Shown piece after piece: positions 10,429 to 20,798 of a stretch of DNA of 44,197 nt (within the stretch, counting starts at the first letter, position 1; each line of letters starts with the position of its first letter). The notes beneath the pieces were generated by a model. That model had not been told where the DNA came from, ran no database searches, and saw only the letters and a list, made by a program, of their open reading frames with translations. Location: NCBI GenBank assembly GCA_015146655.1, contig VKHL01000112.1:1-44197 (forward strand), read 5' to 3'. A program made the position numbers and the translations under genes. The DNA comes from Ochromonas danica (Eukaryota; Sar; Chrysophyceae; Chromulinales; Chromulinaceae).

Positions 10429-11201
10429 TTTTCTTATTCTTTTCTGAATTTTCTTTCTTCGTCTTCTTCTTCTTTCTTTCGTTCTTCCAAAAAGGAATTT
10501 TTTGTTTTATTGTTTTATGAGAATCTCTGTCTTTTTAAGAAAAAAAAGAAGAGAATTGTTATTTGATGAGTTAGAAAACAGAATAGATAATTTACGTAAA
10601 AGTTCTCTTCTTTTCACTGTTCAAGACAGATGATGATTGATAGTTGTAGTCATACAAATATCCTCTCTCTCTATCTCTCCGCACACAGTGACAATTCCCA
10701 CTCAACACTCAACTAGTCTATCACACAGCAACCATCACTTGATGTGATGACCACGACCACTCACCACACCTCCTCCTTCCTCTCTGAGTGTGTGTGTGTG
10801 TGTCGCCACCTCTTCATGCTGTGGCTGGTTGTAATCACCACTCAATTTGGACATCTCCCACGCATGGTAATCATCATGGAAGGAAAATTTAGAAAACATG
10901 AAACTTGAAGGAATAGTTGTTGTATTGCGTGCGATATCTATGACGCCATGCCATATTCTCATCGATGCAACATGGATTGATTGATTGATTTGTGGTACTA
11001 TTAAGATACAACTACCATCGAGATTTCTCTTTCTGAAAAATAAACAAAATAAATCAATAAATATTTCCTCTCTATAGTAAATTGAATACCTTCTTCCCAA
11101 GTGAAAGAAAGTATATCAACCAACATAAAAATAAATAAATAAATTAAATAACAATAAATAACAATAAATCCGTATCAACAAGAATAAAACAAATAAACAA
11201 G
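10429..11201. promoter_or_regulatory. Divergent spacer between phosphotransferase and tetraspan genes
   Basis: Both flanking genes are transcribed away from this 773-bp region, so it should contain two promoters. It has CT-rich runs (10440-10490, 10660-10680), a short TG run (about 10791-10802), a CTCCCACGCATG motif at 10855-10866 and an A/T-rich leader of ATAA/AATAA units before 11202. A 120-codon open frame on the minus strand (10735-11100) lacks an ATG start and is not called. Confidence 0.45.
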
Positions 11202-11759
11202 ATGATTGAAGTTCGACCCCCTTATCTTGGAATCATTACCATCTTGCTCACTCTTCTTAATATTACCTGTGTAATCCTACCTTATTGGATGAGTGTTGAT
11301 GATGAAATTGAAATTGGAGTTTTTGATACTCTTGGAACTGATACTGATAAAAATAAATTCCTTCTGACTCGATGCTATGAGACCTATAGTGAGACACAAT
11401 GTGGATTCTTAAGATCTGCTCAAGTAGCATCCATTATTACTATTCTCTTTGGATTCTTTGCTTCAATATTCTATTTCTTACCACCACGTCATATGTCAAC
11501 ATTACCATCTTTTGTAGCTATTAGTGGAACCATGGGTCATTTTATCTTTGCTTTATTAACTACCCTTTATTTCCATTTCTTTAAAGCTGATTATATTGAT
11601 GATGATGGAATTAATCGTGAAGATGATGATGGTGGAACTGACTATTTGAATTGGTCATATTGGATATGGGTAGGAACAACTGTTGTCTCCTTTTGTGTTG
11701 TAGCCTTTGGATATCCTTATATCTACAAACTACGAGCTGAGCAAAAGCCTCTTCTTTGA
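11202..11759 (+). CDS. Claudin/PMP22-like four-transmembrane protein
   Basis: A 185-aa single-exon protein. Four hydrophobic spans are visible at about residues 8-28, 74-94, 102-126 and 152-174. The first extracellular loop has the claudin-superfamily order: a Trp just after TM1 (W29 in PYW), a GVF in the place of the GLW motif, then two cysteines (C58 and C67). A basic-polar-Ala step (RSAQVA) leads into TM2. The second loop is very acidic (DDDG and EDDDGG) and the C-terminus is short and cytosolic. Members include claudins, LHFPL and fungal SUR7/PalI-type proteins, which organise membrane domains or contacts. Assignment to a subfamily is not possible. The 5' leader is strongly AT-rich. A generic tetraspan membrane protein is the alternative. 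Confidence 0.72.
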   Translation: MIEVRPPYLGIITILLTLLNITCVILPYWMSVDDEIEIGVFDTLGTDTDKNKFLLTRCYETYSETQCGFLRSAQVASIITILFGFFASIFYFLPPRHMSTLPSFVAISGTMGHFIFALLTTLYFHFFKADYIDDDGINREDDDGGTDYLNWSYWIWVGTTVVSFCVVAFGYPYIYKLRAEQKPLL

Positions 11760-12113
11760 GAATAGACAGTGTCTTGTCTGATTTGTTCATTCACAGTCAA
11801 TCGTATTGTTCTTCAAGGGGAGCAGAGAAGCATAAGGTTGGTAGCGACTAGACTACTACTATAGCTTATGATATGCACCAGCAGGAGATTGTGTGTGTTT
11901 CTGCTTATGTTTTTCACTCGATCAACATTACATATAATGTAGATACTAACTTGTTGTTTGTGTGCATGGGATGACAGGTGTTAGCTATGTGTGTATATAC
12001 ATATACTTAACCCTATGAACCTACCACAGTCCACCCCTCCTACTAGCTGTTAGGCCCTTGCACCCACGCAGTCATTCTTTCTTTCTTCTTCTTCTCAACG
12101 CCATATATAACAA
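11760..12113. other. Convergent spacer, no gene seen
   Basis: The tetraspan gene (plus) and ankyrin gene (minus) end towards this region. It holds TATATACATATA-like sequence near 11992-12005 and CTT runs near 12080-12095. Nothing else is recognised. Confidence 0.5.
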
Positions 12114-13185
12114 TCACGAATTACAACTACACTCTTTAGATTCAATCATCCAACTATCACCCAGAAAATGCTCTTTAAAACGTCCATGCAAAGTTTGTAA
12201 TTGTGCTAATGCCCGTGCTCGACTACCAGCATTTAACACACCTAATTCACCTACCACTTCCTGTACACCCAGGACATGAACAGCCTGTAAGAGATCGTAT
12301 AAGGAATAATCTAATCCAGCCTGCTTAAGAGAAGTACATGATTTCATTCTGGAAATAGGTGGGACATAATCAGAAGCTAGATAATCTCTTCGAAAAGCCA
12401 ATTGTTGAGACGGTGGTGGTCGTAATATACCTAATAACCATCCACAAGCTGGTGTTTCACGAATTTCTTCAATGGTCATATTCAAATGAGTTGGACCTAT
12501 TAATAAGGCTTGAACTACTTGAACATGTCCTGCAGCACGAGCTAATTGTAATGCTGTCTTTCCTGCACGATTAGTCATTTCTGTATTAGAACCAGCATTA
12601 ATTAATGCTTTTACAGCATCTTCATGTCCATGATAGGCTGCAAACATAATTGCAGTAATACCATCTTTATCTTTACGATCAAATTCTGCTTCATAACGAA
12701 GTAGCAAAGAGACAACTTTAACATGACCTTTGGTAGCTTTCTCTAATAAACCTTTCCGATGAGCACCATCTTCTGATGCTTCACTTCCTGCTGCCCACAT
12801 TAATGCACTTAATCCATCATTATCTACTTTATTCACATCTGATCCTGCTTCTAATAATGCTTCTACAGCTTCTACACGACCTTGACTTGAAGCCCACATT
12901 AATGCTGTCTTTCCTTTAAAATTCCCTGAATCACTACTAAAATCAACTTTTACTTGTGGCGAAGAAAGTAATAACTGGACTACAGCAGTACGGCCTTGAC
13001 TTGCTGCCCACATAAGAGCATTTTTCCCAGCAAAGACACCAGTGGTGGGTGGCTTTTGAGGATCAGCACCTGCTTGCATCAAGGCAACCACAGCTTCTGT
13101 CCGTCCTTGAGAACTTGCCCAACTAGAGAAATACACCCACCCACACCCACAGAGAGATAGAGAGATAGATAGATAGATAGAGATA

Positions 13186-13266
<81 letters not shown>

Positions 13267-13638
13267 GGATAGAGTGAGAGAGAGGCAGACAGAGAGATGT
13301 GAAGTTAAGCGAAGAGTAAGCGAAATTGAGTGTGTGGGAAGGGATTACCAAATAGCTGTCTTGCCTTCAAAGATTCCAATACTTGTTGCATCTTCAGGAT
13401 TAGCACCATAACTTAATAATAACTTAATAATTTCAACATGTCCACGACCTGAAGCAATAATAATACCTGTATTACCTTTGACATCACGACTATGGACTGA
13501 TAATCCATTATCAAGATAAGATTTTACTTTATTTTGATCACCAATACGACAACTTGTAAAAAATAACTCATCTACTGATTGAATAGAATGAATAGAACAG
13601 AGTATCAATAGAAAGATGAAGATAGCTTGAAAGATCAT
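12114..13638 (-). CDS. Ankyrin-repeat protein with N-terminal signal peptide
   Basis: Exon 1 is 13638-13349 and exon 2 is 13122-12114. The 226-bp intron (GTAATC...CTAG) carries a long CA/TG tract; splicing gives TG|T and a 432-aa product, with the ankyrin consensus running unbroken across the junction (GKTAICWASSQGR). The first 20 or so residues, MIFQAIFIFLLILCSIHSI, form a signal peptide or anchor. About eight ankyrin repeats follow to about residue 310, with typical TALMWAASQGR..VV..LL cores; one repeat carries a 10-15 residue insertion (SEASEDGAHRKG). The C-terminal 110 residues are not ankyrin and I do not recognise them. Ankyrin repeats mediate protein binding; no enzyme domain is present. 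Entry into the secretory pathway would be unusual for an ankyrin protein. Reading exon 2 straight through the CA repeat gives a false poly-Cys/Val start. Confidence 0.82.
13155..13262. repeat. (GATA)n followed by (CA)n in ankyrin intron
   Basis: GATA/GAGATA units (about 13155-13185) run into about 38 CA units (13187-13262), all inside the intron of the minus-strand ankyrin gene. Confidence 0.93.
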
Positions 13639-13972
13639 TCCTTCTATCTCACTCTATTTCATTCAAACAACATGACTTCTTCTTCTCTCTCTTAAGTTAA
13701 CTTCCATTGGAAGAACTTCCTATTCCATGGAAGCCTTTCTGGTTACCAATTCCATGGAATTGTATGCTGGAATTTTCCCGCAAGCGGGAAAGTTGATTTT
13801 TTTTGTGAGATCCGGAGATCATCGCTCTGTCCTCTGTCCTCTTTCATCGCGTTGCCCATTGCGGATTGCATTGCGTATTGTCAACTAGACATTCGATTTC
13901 TCGTTCGTGTCAAAGCATTAAAAAAAACCCCTTGTATTCACTTATTTTATTATCACAAAGGATAGACTAAGG
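13639..13972. promoter_or_regulatory. Divergent promoter region with palindrome cluster
   Basis: This lies between the ankyrin gene (minus) and array copy A (plus). Four palindromic motifs fall within 91 bp: CTTCCATTGGAAG (13701-13713), TTCCATGGAA (13723-13732), CAATTCCATGGAATTG (13747-13762, perfect) and TTTCCCGCAAGCGGGAAA (13774-13791, perfect with an AA centre). The last contains two opposed TTTCCCGC octamers, which match the E2F consensus known from animals and plants. Close to the copy A start (about 13930-13972) is a block shared with copies B, D and E. Binding is inferred, not shown. Confidence 0.5.
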
Positions 13973-16302
13973 ATGGAGAAAACAGTGTTCGAAGGAAATG
14001 ATATCACTCTGTGGCTTCAACATTTCAGGTAAATTAATAAATATCCTTTATTTTCCCTCAACATTTTAGAAACTATCTCCTGATTTATTGTCATTGTCTA
14101 TTATTTTTTTCTCTTATATTTTATAATAGATTACAGTCATCAAAGCTATCTGAAGTTCTTCAAGAAATGGAGGTTGCCAATGTATCCGATTTAGAACATG
14201 TTTATGGGGATGAAGCAATTCTTGATCAAATTCGTCAACGTGTTGGAATTATAGCGGTAAAGAAGTTTATGACAGCCCAAGCTTATACCAAAATCCTACA
14301 ACCTTCTCTCAACATCATCAAACCTTCTTCTACTGATCTCAAGCCTTTATCTGGCCAAACAGAGATAGGGCAAAAGAGACCACCATCTGCCAGCAATGAA
14401 CAGTTACAACCACAGCCACCGGCCCCTCCGTCTTTAGGAGGTTTGCAACAGATGGCAGTCCTTGGGAATACTGGAGGGAATGCAGATAATTCGGAAGGGA
14501 AACTTGCGTATGGATTAAGCAAGGTCCAGATTGGAGAGCCACAGCGTGCGCCTTCCTCCTCACAAGCTACTCAACTACCATCAGGACCAGTAGGTGGAGA
14601 AGTATCTAGAACTGACGAGTACGGAAGGCAACAACAACAAAAGCTGGAAGAAGATAAACGAACCGTAGCTTTGCAATTGCGCAGGATAGAAGAAGAGCGA
14701 AGGAAGATGGAAGAAGAACGAAGCACCTTTGAAGCACAACAAAGGCGGAGGGCAGAGATTGAACAGCTTGGATTCTATCTTCAACAAGTCACCTCTGTAG
14801 ACTTGGCATTTCTGGTGGATTGCACGGGTAGTATAGGTCTCTTTATTGCCACGATCCGAGATAATATCGTAGAGTTTGTGAAATCTATCCATAAACTTCA
14901 TCCCACGCTGACGCTACGAATAGCGTTCGTGGGGTATCGTGATTTCTGTGACGAAGATCGTTTGGTGATACACCCTTTCACTGAAAATGCTGAAGATATT
15001 CAGAACTTTCTCTGCACCCAGAGAGCAGTGGGAGGGGGAGATGAGGCGCACGATGTGTTAGGAGGTCTAGAAGTGGCTGACAATAATCTGGATTGGCTGG
15101 CAGAGACTCGAATACTGTATCATATAGGAGATGCTCCAGGTCATGGGGAAGCGTTCCATGATTCGAAAGTGACAGACAATTATCCGAAAGAATATGGTTT
15201 GGAGGATTATCGTCGTGTGTTACGCAGTCTGTATGATAAGAAAGTGAGGTATTTCTTCGGCAAGATAAAAGATACAACAGATATAATGATATCGAGGTTC
15301 AATGAGTTGATTGGGTCTAAGTATATATTGGAGACACCACTTCGACCATCGGAGATGATGAATGAGATTTTGAAAACCGTAGCTAACTCTATGGCTGCTA
15401 ATAATGCACATGATGTAATAGCACATTCTTGCAGAGGTGCCAATCTGAAGAAAGATCCTCAACAAGCTATCAAGCTTGATTTGAACGAGCCTGATTGGGA
15501 TGGCATAGATATGGAGGGGGTTATTGTTTTCAATATGACGACTCCCATGTCTATGGAGGCTATGGTGAACGAGGCTACTGATCGCTGTGTTCACGATACA
15601 CACGTCATTGATGACTCCTTCGCAATGATAGCGAAGATACCTTTCGCGAAGGGTGCTTTGCGCGCAGCTCATTATGGGAGGCTGATAAAGACTAATGGTC
15701 GAGAACAAATAGTGCAAAATGTGGTCCTAAAGTTCGCTCTCGCAGACAAGGACCAACATGCGACAAGACTACCGTATGAACGATTCTTGGTGTGTCACCG
15801 CACAGCATATTTCATGGCCAAAGAGTTTAACAGAATTAATAAAGGTCGAAATTGGCCACGTGTTGAGTATGCGGAAGCAAAGATCTTGCAGTTGATGACT
15901 CGATGGCCCAATCCTCCGTTTGTTATTTGTGAAGATCGAATTCCTCGAGATGTTGTGTTTGAGAAGTATAATAGTAATACTGGGTATTGTGCACCCTGTC
16001 CCACAGCACAGAATACGAATCATGAGATAATCCAGGCGTTTTCTCATTGGTCATATGAAGTAACAAACAAGCATCTGATGATTGTGGATTGTCAAGGTGG
16101 TTTTATGAAGAGATTATATTATGGTATTGACGATGTCTTCTTTCTGTCAAGTCCTGCCATTCATTGTGTGAATGTATTGAAATATGGGAGAACTAATTTA
16201 GGCGAGAAAGGGTTTGAATATTTCTTCAAATCTCATCAATGCAATGACTATTGTCGTACATTGGGGTTACCACAGCGCTCGACTGCTCCTTCTTGTGTTT
16301 AA
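13973..16302 (+). CDS. Array copy A: SAM-like / vWA / alpha-kinase protein, kinase motif altered
   Basis: Exon 1 (13973-14028, 56 nt) and exon 2 (14130-16302) join in phase 2 across a 101-bp intron, giving 742 aa. The small exon supplies MEKTVFEGNDITLWLQHF and completes a helical N-terminal segment (about 1-70) that looks SAM-like (WLQHF...LSEVLQEM...DLEHVYGDE). A Pro/Gln/Ser linker, a charged coiled coil (about 186-236) and a vWA domain (about 242-436) follow. The vWA metal site is D249-C-T-G-S253, with GGGDEAHDVLGGLE later. The C-terminal alpha-kinase (about 490-735) has VVLKFALADKDQ, AFSHWSYEVTNKH, VDCQGG, GRTNLGEKG and the zinc motif HQCNDYC. Alpha-kinases are the atypical Ser/Thr kinases of MHCK, eEF2K and TRPM7; vWA plus alpha-kinase is the layout of Dictyostelium VwkA. 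Copy A reads LSSPAIHC where its paralogues read LTDPAIH, so it lacks an Asp important in the family and may be inactive. Confidence 0.88.
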
Positions 16303-17377
16303 TATTGTTTCGATCGGGATGAGTTGAATTGGAGATTATTTGGAGTGAAGGGAGCACTGTAGTTTCGTTCTACGGTGTATTTGTTGTGTAAGGTTTGATT
16401 CAGGTGTAATGAAAGAGTAATAAGGGTGGTGTTGATCGCAGTGTTCCCACCCGTTGCTTCTGTGTGTGTGTGTATGTCTTGTTTTAGCTAACTGCTTAAT
16501 TTACTATCTATTTCAGCACGTCTCCTGCAAACTGGAATACAAATATTTTATATTGACAGACCGCCATCTCTTTAGCATTCTATTTCTCCGTTGCTGGAAA
16601 GATCTTCTAGAAAAGCTGATTCACGTGGGGACGGTAAATGATGGATGTAGATTTCTTCCTGTTTGATATTTCCACTGTTGGCGCGGCGGATGCCGCTTTC
16701 AATTCCAATGTGCATCACAGGCGGATACTACTACCGACCAGGACAATACACGAGGCTCTCTCAGTCACAGGAGATGCTCATTGTGCCGGTTTTGTGATGC
16801 AGGCTGTTCCCTGGACCAAAGAAGCCGCTGGAGACAACTGGATTCCCCATCATCAGAAAGACCTGGATGGGGAACGGATCGCGTTACCGCCAGGTCTGAA
16901 TGAATCACTTTCCAACTCTTCATGCTTGACGGGTGAAACTTGGGCTCCTTAGGCATCCCTTGTGAGAGACTGTCTCATCTTGATCATGTATATTGAATAC
17001 TCCTAGCAATCGGCCACACTCAATTTCCGCAACACCGGAAGGATTTGAAAGTTTGAGAGTCGAGAGAGCTACAGAGGTAGTCTACTACACACGGACAGAC
17101 AGAGAGTTGATTAAATTTATGCCACGCGCCAGTTCGAGCGGAGTTCTTGAAAGAGTTCCAGAGTTCCTTCCCGCCCTGAACCGGGACAGCAGTCATCTCG
17201 CAAATCAGAGCAAACGATGATCACAAACAACTCTGACCAGCAGCGAAGGTCTATCATTTAATTAATTTTTTATTGTGGGTACATTCTTCTTGAGAGAGAA
17301 AATCAGAATTGTGATCAAACAGAATTAAAAGAGTTCTTGTATTCACTTATTTTATTATCACAAAGGATAGACTAAGG
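16303..17377. other. Spacer A-B with decayed shared repeat
   Basis: No intact gene is present. The first 200 bp resemble the 3' flanks of copy D and of the relic after copy C (GAGATTATTTGGAGTGAAG and neighbouring blocks). About 16640-16975 is related to 19965-20250 (after B) and 28210-28385 (after D), sharing GGAGACAACTGGATTCC, GAAACTTGG and GCGAGAGACTGTCTC-type blocks. The 103-codon open frame here is not conserved as a frame in the other spacers. The last 45 bp are the shared upstream block of copy B. Confidence 0.6.
17333..17377 (+). promoter_or_regulatory. Shared upstream block (copies A, B, E; weaker in D)
   Basis: CTTGTATTCACTTATTTTAT followed by CACAAAGGATAGACTAAGG immediately precedes the ATG of A and B almost unchanged. 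It recurs with changes before E (28800-28843) and D (about 25620-25671). Copy C lacks it. It probably represents the 5' UTR or core promoter of the family. Confidence 0.5.
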
Positions 17378-19746
17378 ATGGAGAAAACAGTGTTCGAAGG
17401 AAATGATATCACTCTGTGGCTTCAACATTTCAGGTAAATTAATAAATATAGTATATTTTTCCTAAACCTTTTGAAATCATCTCCTGATTTATTGTCATTG
17501 TCTATTATTTTTTTCTCTAATATTTTAAAATAGATTACAGTCATCAAAGCTGTCTGAAGTTCTTCAAGAAATGGAGGTGATGGAAGTGGCCGATTTAGTA
17601 CATGTTTATGGGGATGAAGCAATACTTGATCAAATTCGTCAACGCGCTGGAATTATAGCGGTAAAGAAGTTTATGGCAGCCCAAGCTTGTACCAAAATCC
17701 TACAACCTTCTCTCAACATCATCAAACCTTCTTCTACTGATCTCAAGCCTTTATCTGGCCAAACAGAGATAGGGCAAAAGAGACCACCATCTGCCAGCAA
17801 TGAACAGTTACAACCACAGCCACCGGCCCCTCCGTCTTTAGGAGGTTTGCAACAGATGGCAGTCCTTGGGAATACTGGAGGGAATGCAGATAATTCGGAA
17901 GGGAAACTTGCGTATGGATTAAGCAAGGTCCAGATTGGAGAGCCACAGCGTGCGCCTTCCTCCTCACAAGCTACTCAACTACCATCAGGACCAGTAGGTG
18001 GAGAAGTATCTAGAACTGACGAGTACGGAAGGCAACAACAACAAAAGCTGGAAGAAGATAAACGAACCGTAGCTTTGCAATTGCGCAGGATAGAAGAAGA
18101 GCGAAGGAAGATGGAAGAAGAACGAAGCACCTTTGAAGCACAACAAAGGCGGAGGGCAGAGATTGAACAGCTTGGATTCTATCTTCAACAAGTCACCTCT
18201 GTAGACTTGGCATTTCTGGTGGATTGCACGGGAGATTGAACAGCTTGGATTCTATCTTCAACAAGTCACCTCTGTAGACTTGGCATTTCTGGTGGATTGC
18301 ACGGGTAGTATAGGTCTCTTTATTGCCACGATCCGAGATAATATCGTAGAGTTTGTGAAATCTATCCATAAACTTCATCCCACGCTGACGCTACGAATAG
18401 CGTTCGTGGGGTATCGTGATTTCTGTGACGAAGATCGTTTGGTGATACACCCTTTCACTGAAAATGCTGAAGATATTCAGAACTTTCTCTGCACCCAGAG
18501 AGCAGTGGGAGGGGGAGATGAGGCGCACGATGTGTTAGGAGGTCTAGAAGTGGCTGACAATAATCTGGATTGGCTGGCAGAGACTCGAATACTGTATCAT
18601 ATAGGAGATGCTCCAGGTCATGGGGAAGCGTTCCATGATTCGAAAGTGACAGACAATTATCCGAAAGAATATGGTTTGGAGGATTATCGTCGTGTGTTAC
18701 GCAGTCTGTATGATAAGAAAGTGAGGTATTTCTTCGGCAAGATAAAAGATACAACAGATATAATGATATCGAGGTTCAATGAGTTGATTGGGTCTAAGTA
18801 TATATTGGAGACACCACTTCGACCATCGGAGATGATGAACGAGATTTTGAGATCGGTAGTTAACTCTACGCGTGATGCAATAGCACATTCTTGCAGAGGT
18901 GCCAATCCGAAGAAAGATCGTCAACAAGCTATCAAGCTTGATTTGAACGAGCCTGATTGGGATAACATTGATATGGAAGGCCTTATTGTTTACAATATGA
19001 CGACTCCCATGTCTATGGAGGCTATGGTGAACGAGGCTACTGATCGCTGTGTTCACGATACACCCGTAGTCGATGAGACCTTTGCAATGATAGCGAAGAT
19101 ACCTTTCGCGAAGGGTGCTTTACGCGCAGCTCATTATGGGAAGCTGGTAAAGATCCATTGCCTTGACGTAATTGATGTGGTCATAAAGTTCGCTCTCGCA
19201 GACAAGGACCAACATGCGACAAGACTACCGTATGAACGATTCTTGGTGTGTCACCGCACAGCATATTTCATGGCCAAAGAGTTCAAAAAAGTGAATATTG
19301 GTCGAAATTGGCCACGTGTTGAGTATGTGGAAGCAAAGATCTTGCAGCTGATGACTCGATGGCCCAATCCTCCGTTTGTTATTTGTGAAGATCGAATTCC
19401 TCGAGAAGCAGTGTTTGAGAAGTATAATAGTAATACTGGGTATTGCGCACCCTGTCCCACAGCACAGAATACGAATCATGAGATAATCCAGGCGTTTTCT
19501 CATTGGTCATATGAAGTAACAAACAAGCATCTGATGATTGTGGATTGTCAAGGAGGATTTGTGGAGAATGGTGTTGGTGGTGTCTTTTATCTGACTGATC
19601 CTGCCATTCATAGTGTGAATGTATTGAAATATGGGAGAACTAATTTAGGCGAGAAAGGATTTGGCTATTTCTTCAAATCCCATCAATGCAACGACTATTG
19701 TCGTTCATTGGGGTTACCACAGCGCTCTACTGCTGATTCTCTTTAA
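17378..19746 (+). pseudogene. Array copy B: vWA/alpha-kinase gene broken by a 73-bp duplication
   Basis: Exon 1 (17378-17433) and the start of exon 2 (17534 on, 100-bp intron) read normally for 253 codons. They cover the SAM-like segment, linker, coiled coil and first vWA strand, then stop at TGA (18237-18239). The cause is visible: bases 18160-18232 are repeated exactly at 18233-18305. Seventy-three is not a multiple of three, so the frame shifts at the vWA metal site (DCTG). The rest of the gene is open in the shifted frame to TAA at 19744-19746, with a full alpha-kinase including LTDPAIHS and HQCNDYC. Without the duplication the length would match its siblings (about 731 aa). Because both repeat copies are identical and no other damage is seen, the break is very recent, polymorphic or an assembly error. 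From about 14286 to 15355 copy A matches B almost base for base (apart from the duplication). Confidence 0.85.
18160..18305 (+). repeat. Perfect 73-bp tandem duplication in copy B
   Basis: Two identical 73-bp units (18160-18232 and 18233-18305) begin AGATTGAACAGCTTGG and end GATTGCACGGG. The four other copies have a single unit. It creates the frameshift described for copy B. Confidence 0.97.
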
Positions 19747-20798
19747 TTCTGCGCCAGAAATTAAGTTATGCGATGATAGTGCTGTGTCTGAGTAATAGGT
19801 TTTGTGATTGCTAAAGTTCAAATGTTTGCACTCTGTCGACTGTTTTTATCTTGTTTTCAATTTATTATCAATTTCACCACATCTCGCTCAAACTACAACA
19901 AAAACGCTCATTTTCCCTATTGTTGGTACGATCTTATGAGGAAAGTTGATTCCCGTTGGGACGTTGAATCGTGGATGCCACTTTCACTTCTGATAGGCAT
20001 CACAGTGATAATATCGACAAGTGAGTACATCGTATTGCTGCTCTACCGACCAGGAACGAGTTTATCCCAATCGCGGGAGATATTCATCGGGCCCGTATTT
20101 ACTTGGACAGAAGAAGTCGCTGGAGACAACTGGATTCCTATCTAGAAAGTTCTGAACGCGGAATGGATCAAATTAGAGCGAGATTTTAAAAAATCACGCT
20201 CCACGGGAGAAACTTGGACTCCTTGGGCATCCCCTGCGAGAGACTGTCTCCTAGCAATCGACCACAGTTGCGCAAGAACTCACCACTCTTGTCACTCCGC
20301 CCACAATATTCATTTTTCATTATATTGAATTTTTTAAAGTTCTTGTCTAATATATTTGCGGGATGAATATTTGCTGTCTGAATTTATTTCTATCTTGGGC
20401 TATTAGGGACTTGAGACGCATGAGACTTTTGGGAGAGGGATGTATGTGATTTAAATCTTATTTTAAGGGTTCGGTAAACAACGAAAAACACCCCCAGCAG
20501 CACTTCTGGCGGCCGATTTTTATGAAACAAGTGTTTATTGAGTTATAACTCTTATATTACTGTGAACAAAGCGAAACATCCCCTTTCTCCGCCGCTTTGC
20601 GTTGGTCGGATGCACTCGCTTCCTGTGCAGCAGATCTCACAAATCCAACACAGATCCCAACAACACCAAGCTTTGATTGTCCTCTTGAATAATTTCACCA
20701 TCTTTTTTTTAATAGTTTTATAAATAATAACAACGATCGATCTGGACCGTGCAGGTCTTCTTTTATCGAAATAATTTTTTTTAGGGTCATTTCACAAA
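19747..20798. other. Spacer B-C
   Basis: No gene is called. The first half is distantly related to the spacers after A and D (GTGGATGCCACTTTCACTTC and GTCGCTGGAGACAACTGGATTCC to about 20250). From about 20280 to 20798 it is largely unique, with T-rich runs just before copy C. The upstream block shared by the other copies is absent, so C has either a different promoter or a recombination breakpoint here. Confidence 0.5.

Noticed and set aside
10735-11100. 120-codon minus-strand frame with RIWHGVIDIARNTTT
   Set aside because: It starts on TTG. A TTTTTCAG acceptor at about 11036 hints at an exon, but the only upstream ATG exon I could build (donor at about 11090) goes out of frame and stops. 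Transcripts would be needed.
16638-16952. 104-aa frame in spacer A-B and 113-aa frame at 19804-20145
   Set aside because: The DNA is related between spacers, but the frames are not kept in step and the version after copy D is broken. They are treated as a decayed repeat.
18280-19746. Separate 488-aa gene starting in copy B
   Set aside because: The apparent start is a TTG inside the second 73-bp unit; this is the downstream half of a frameshifted gene.
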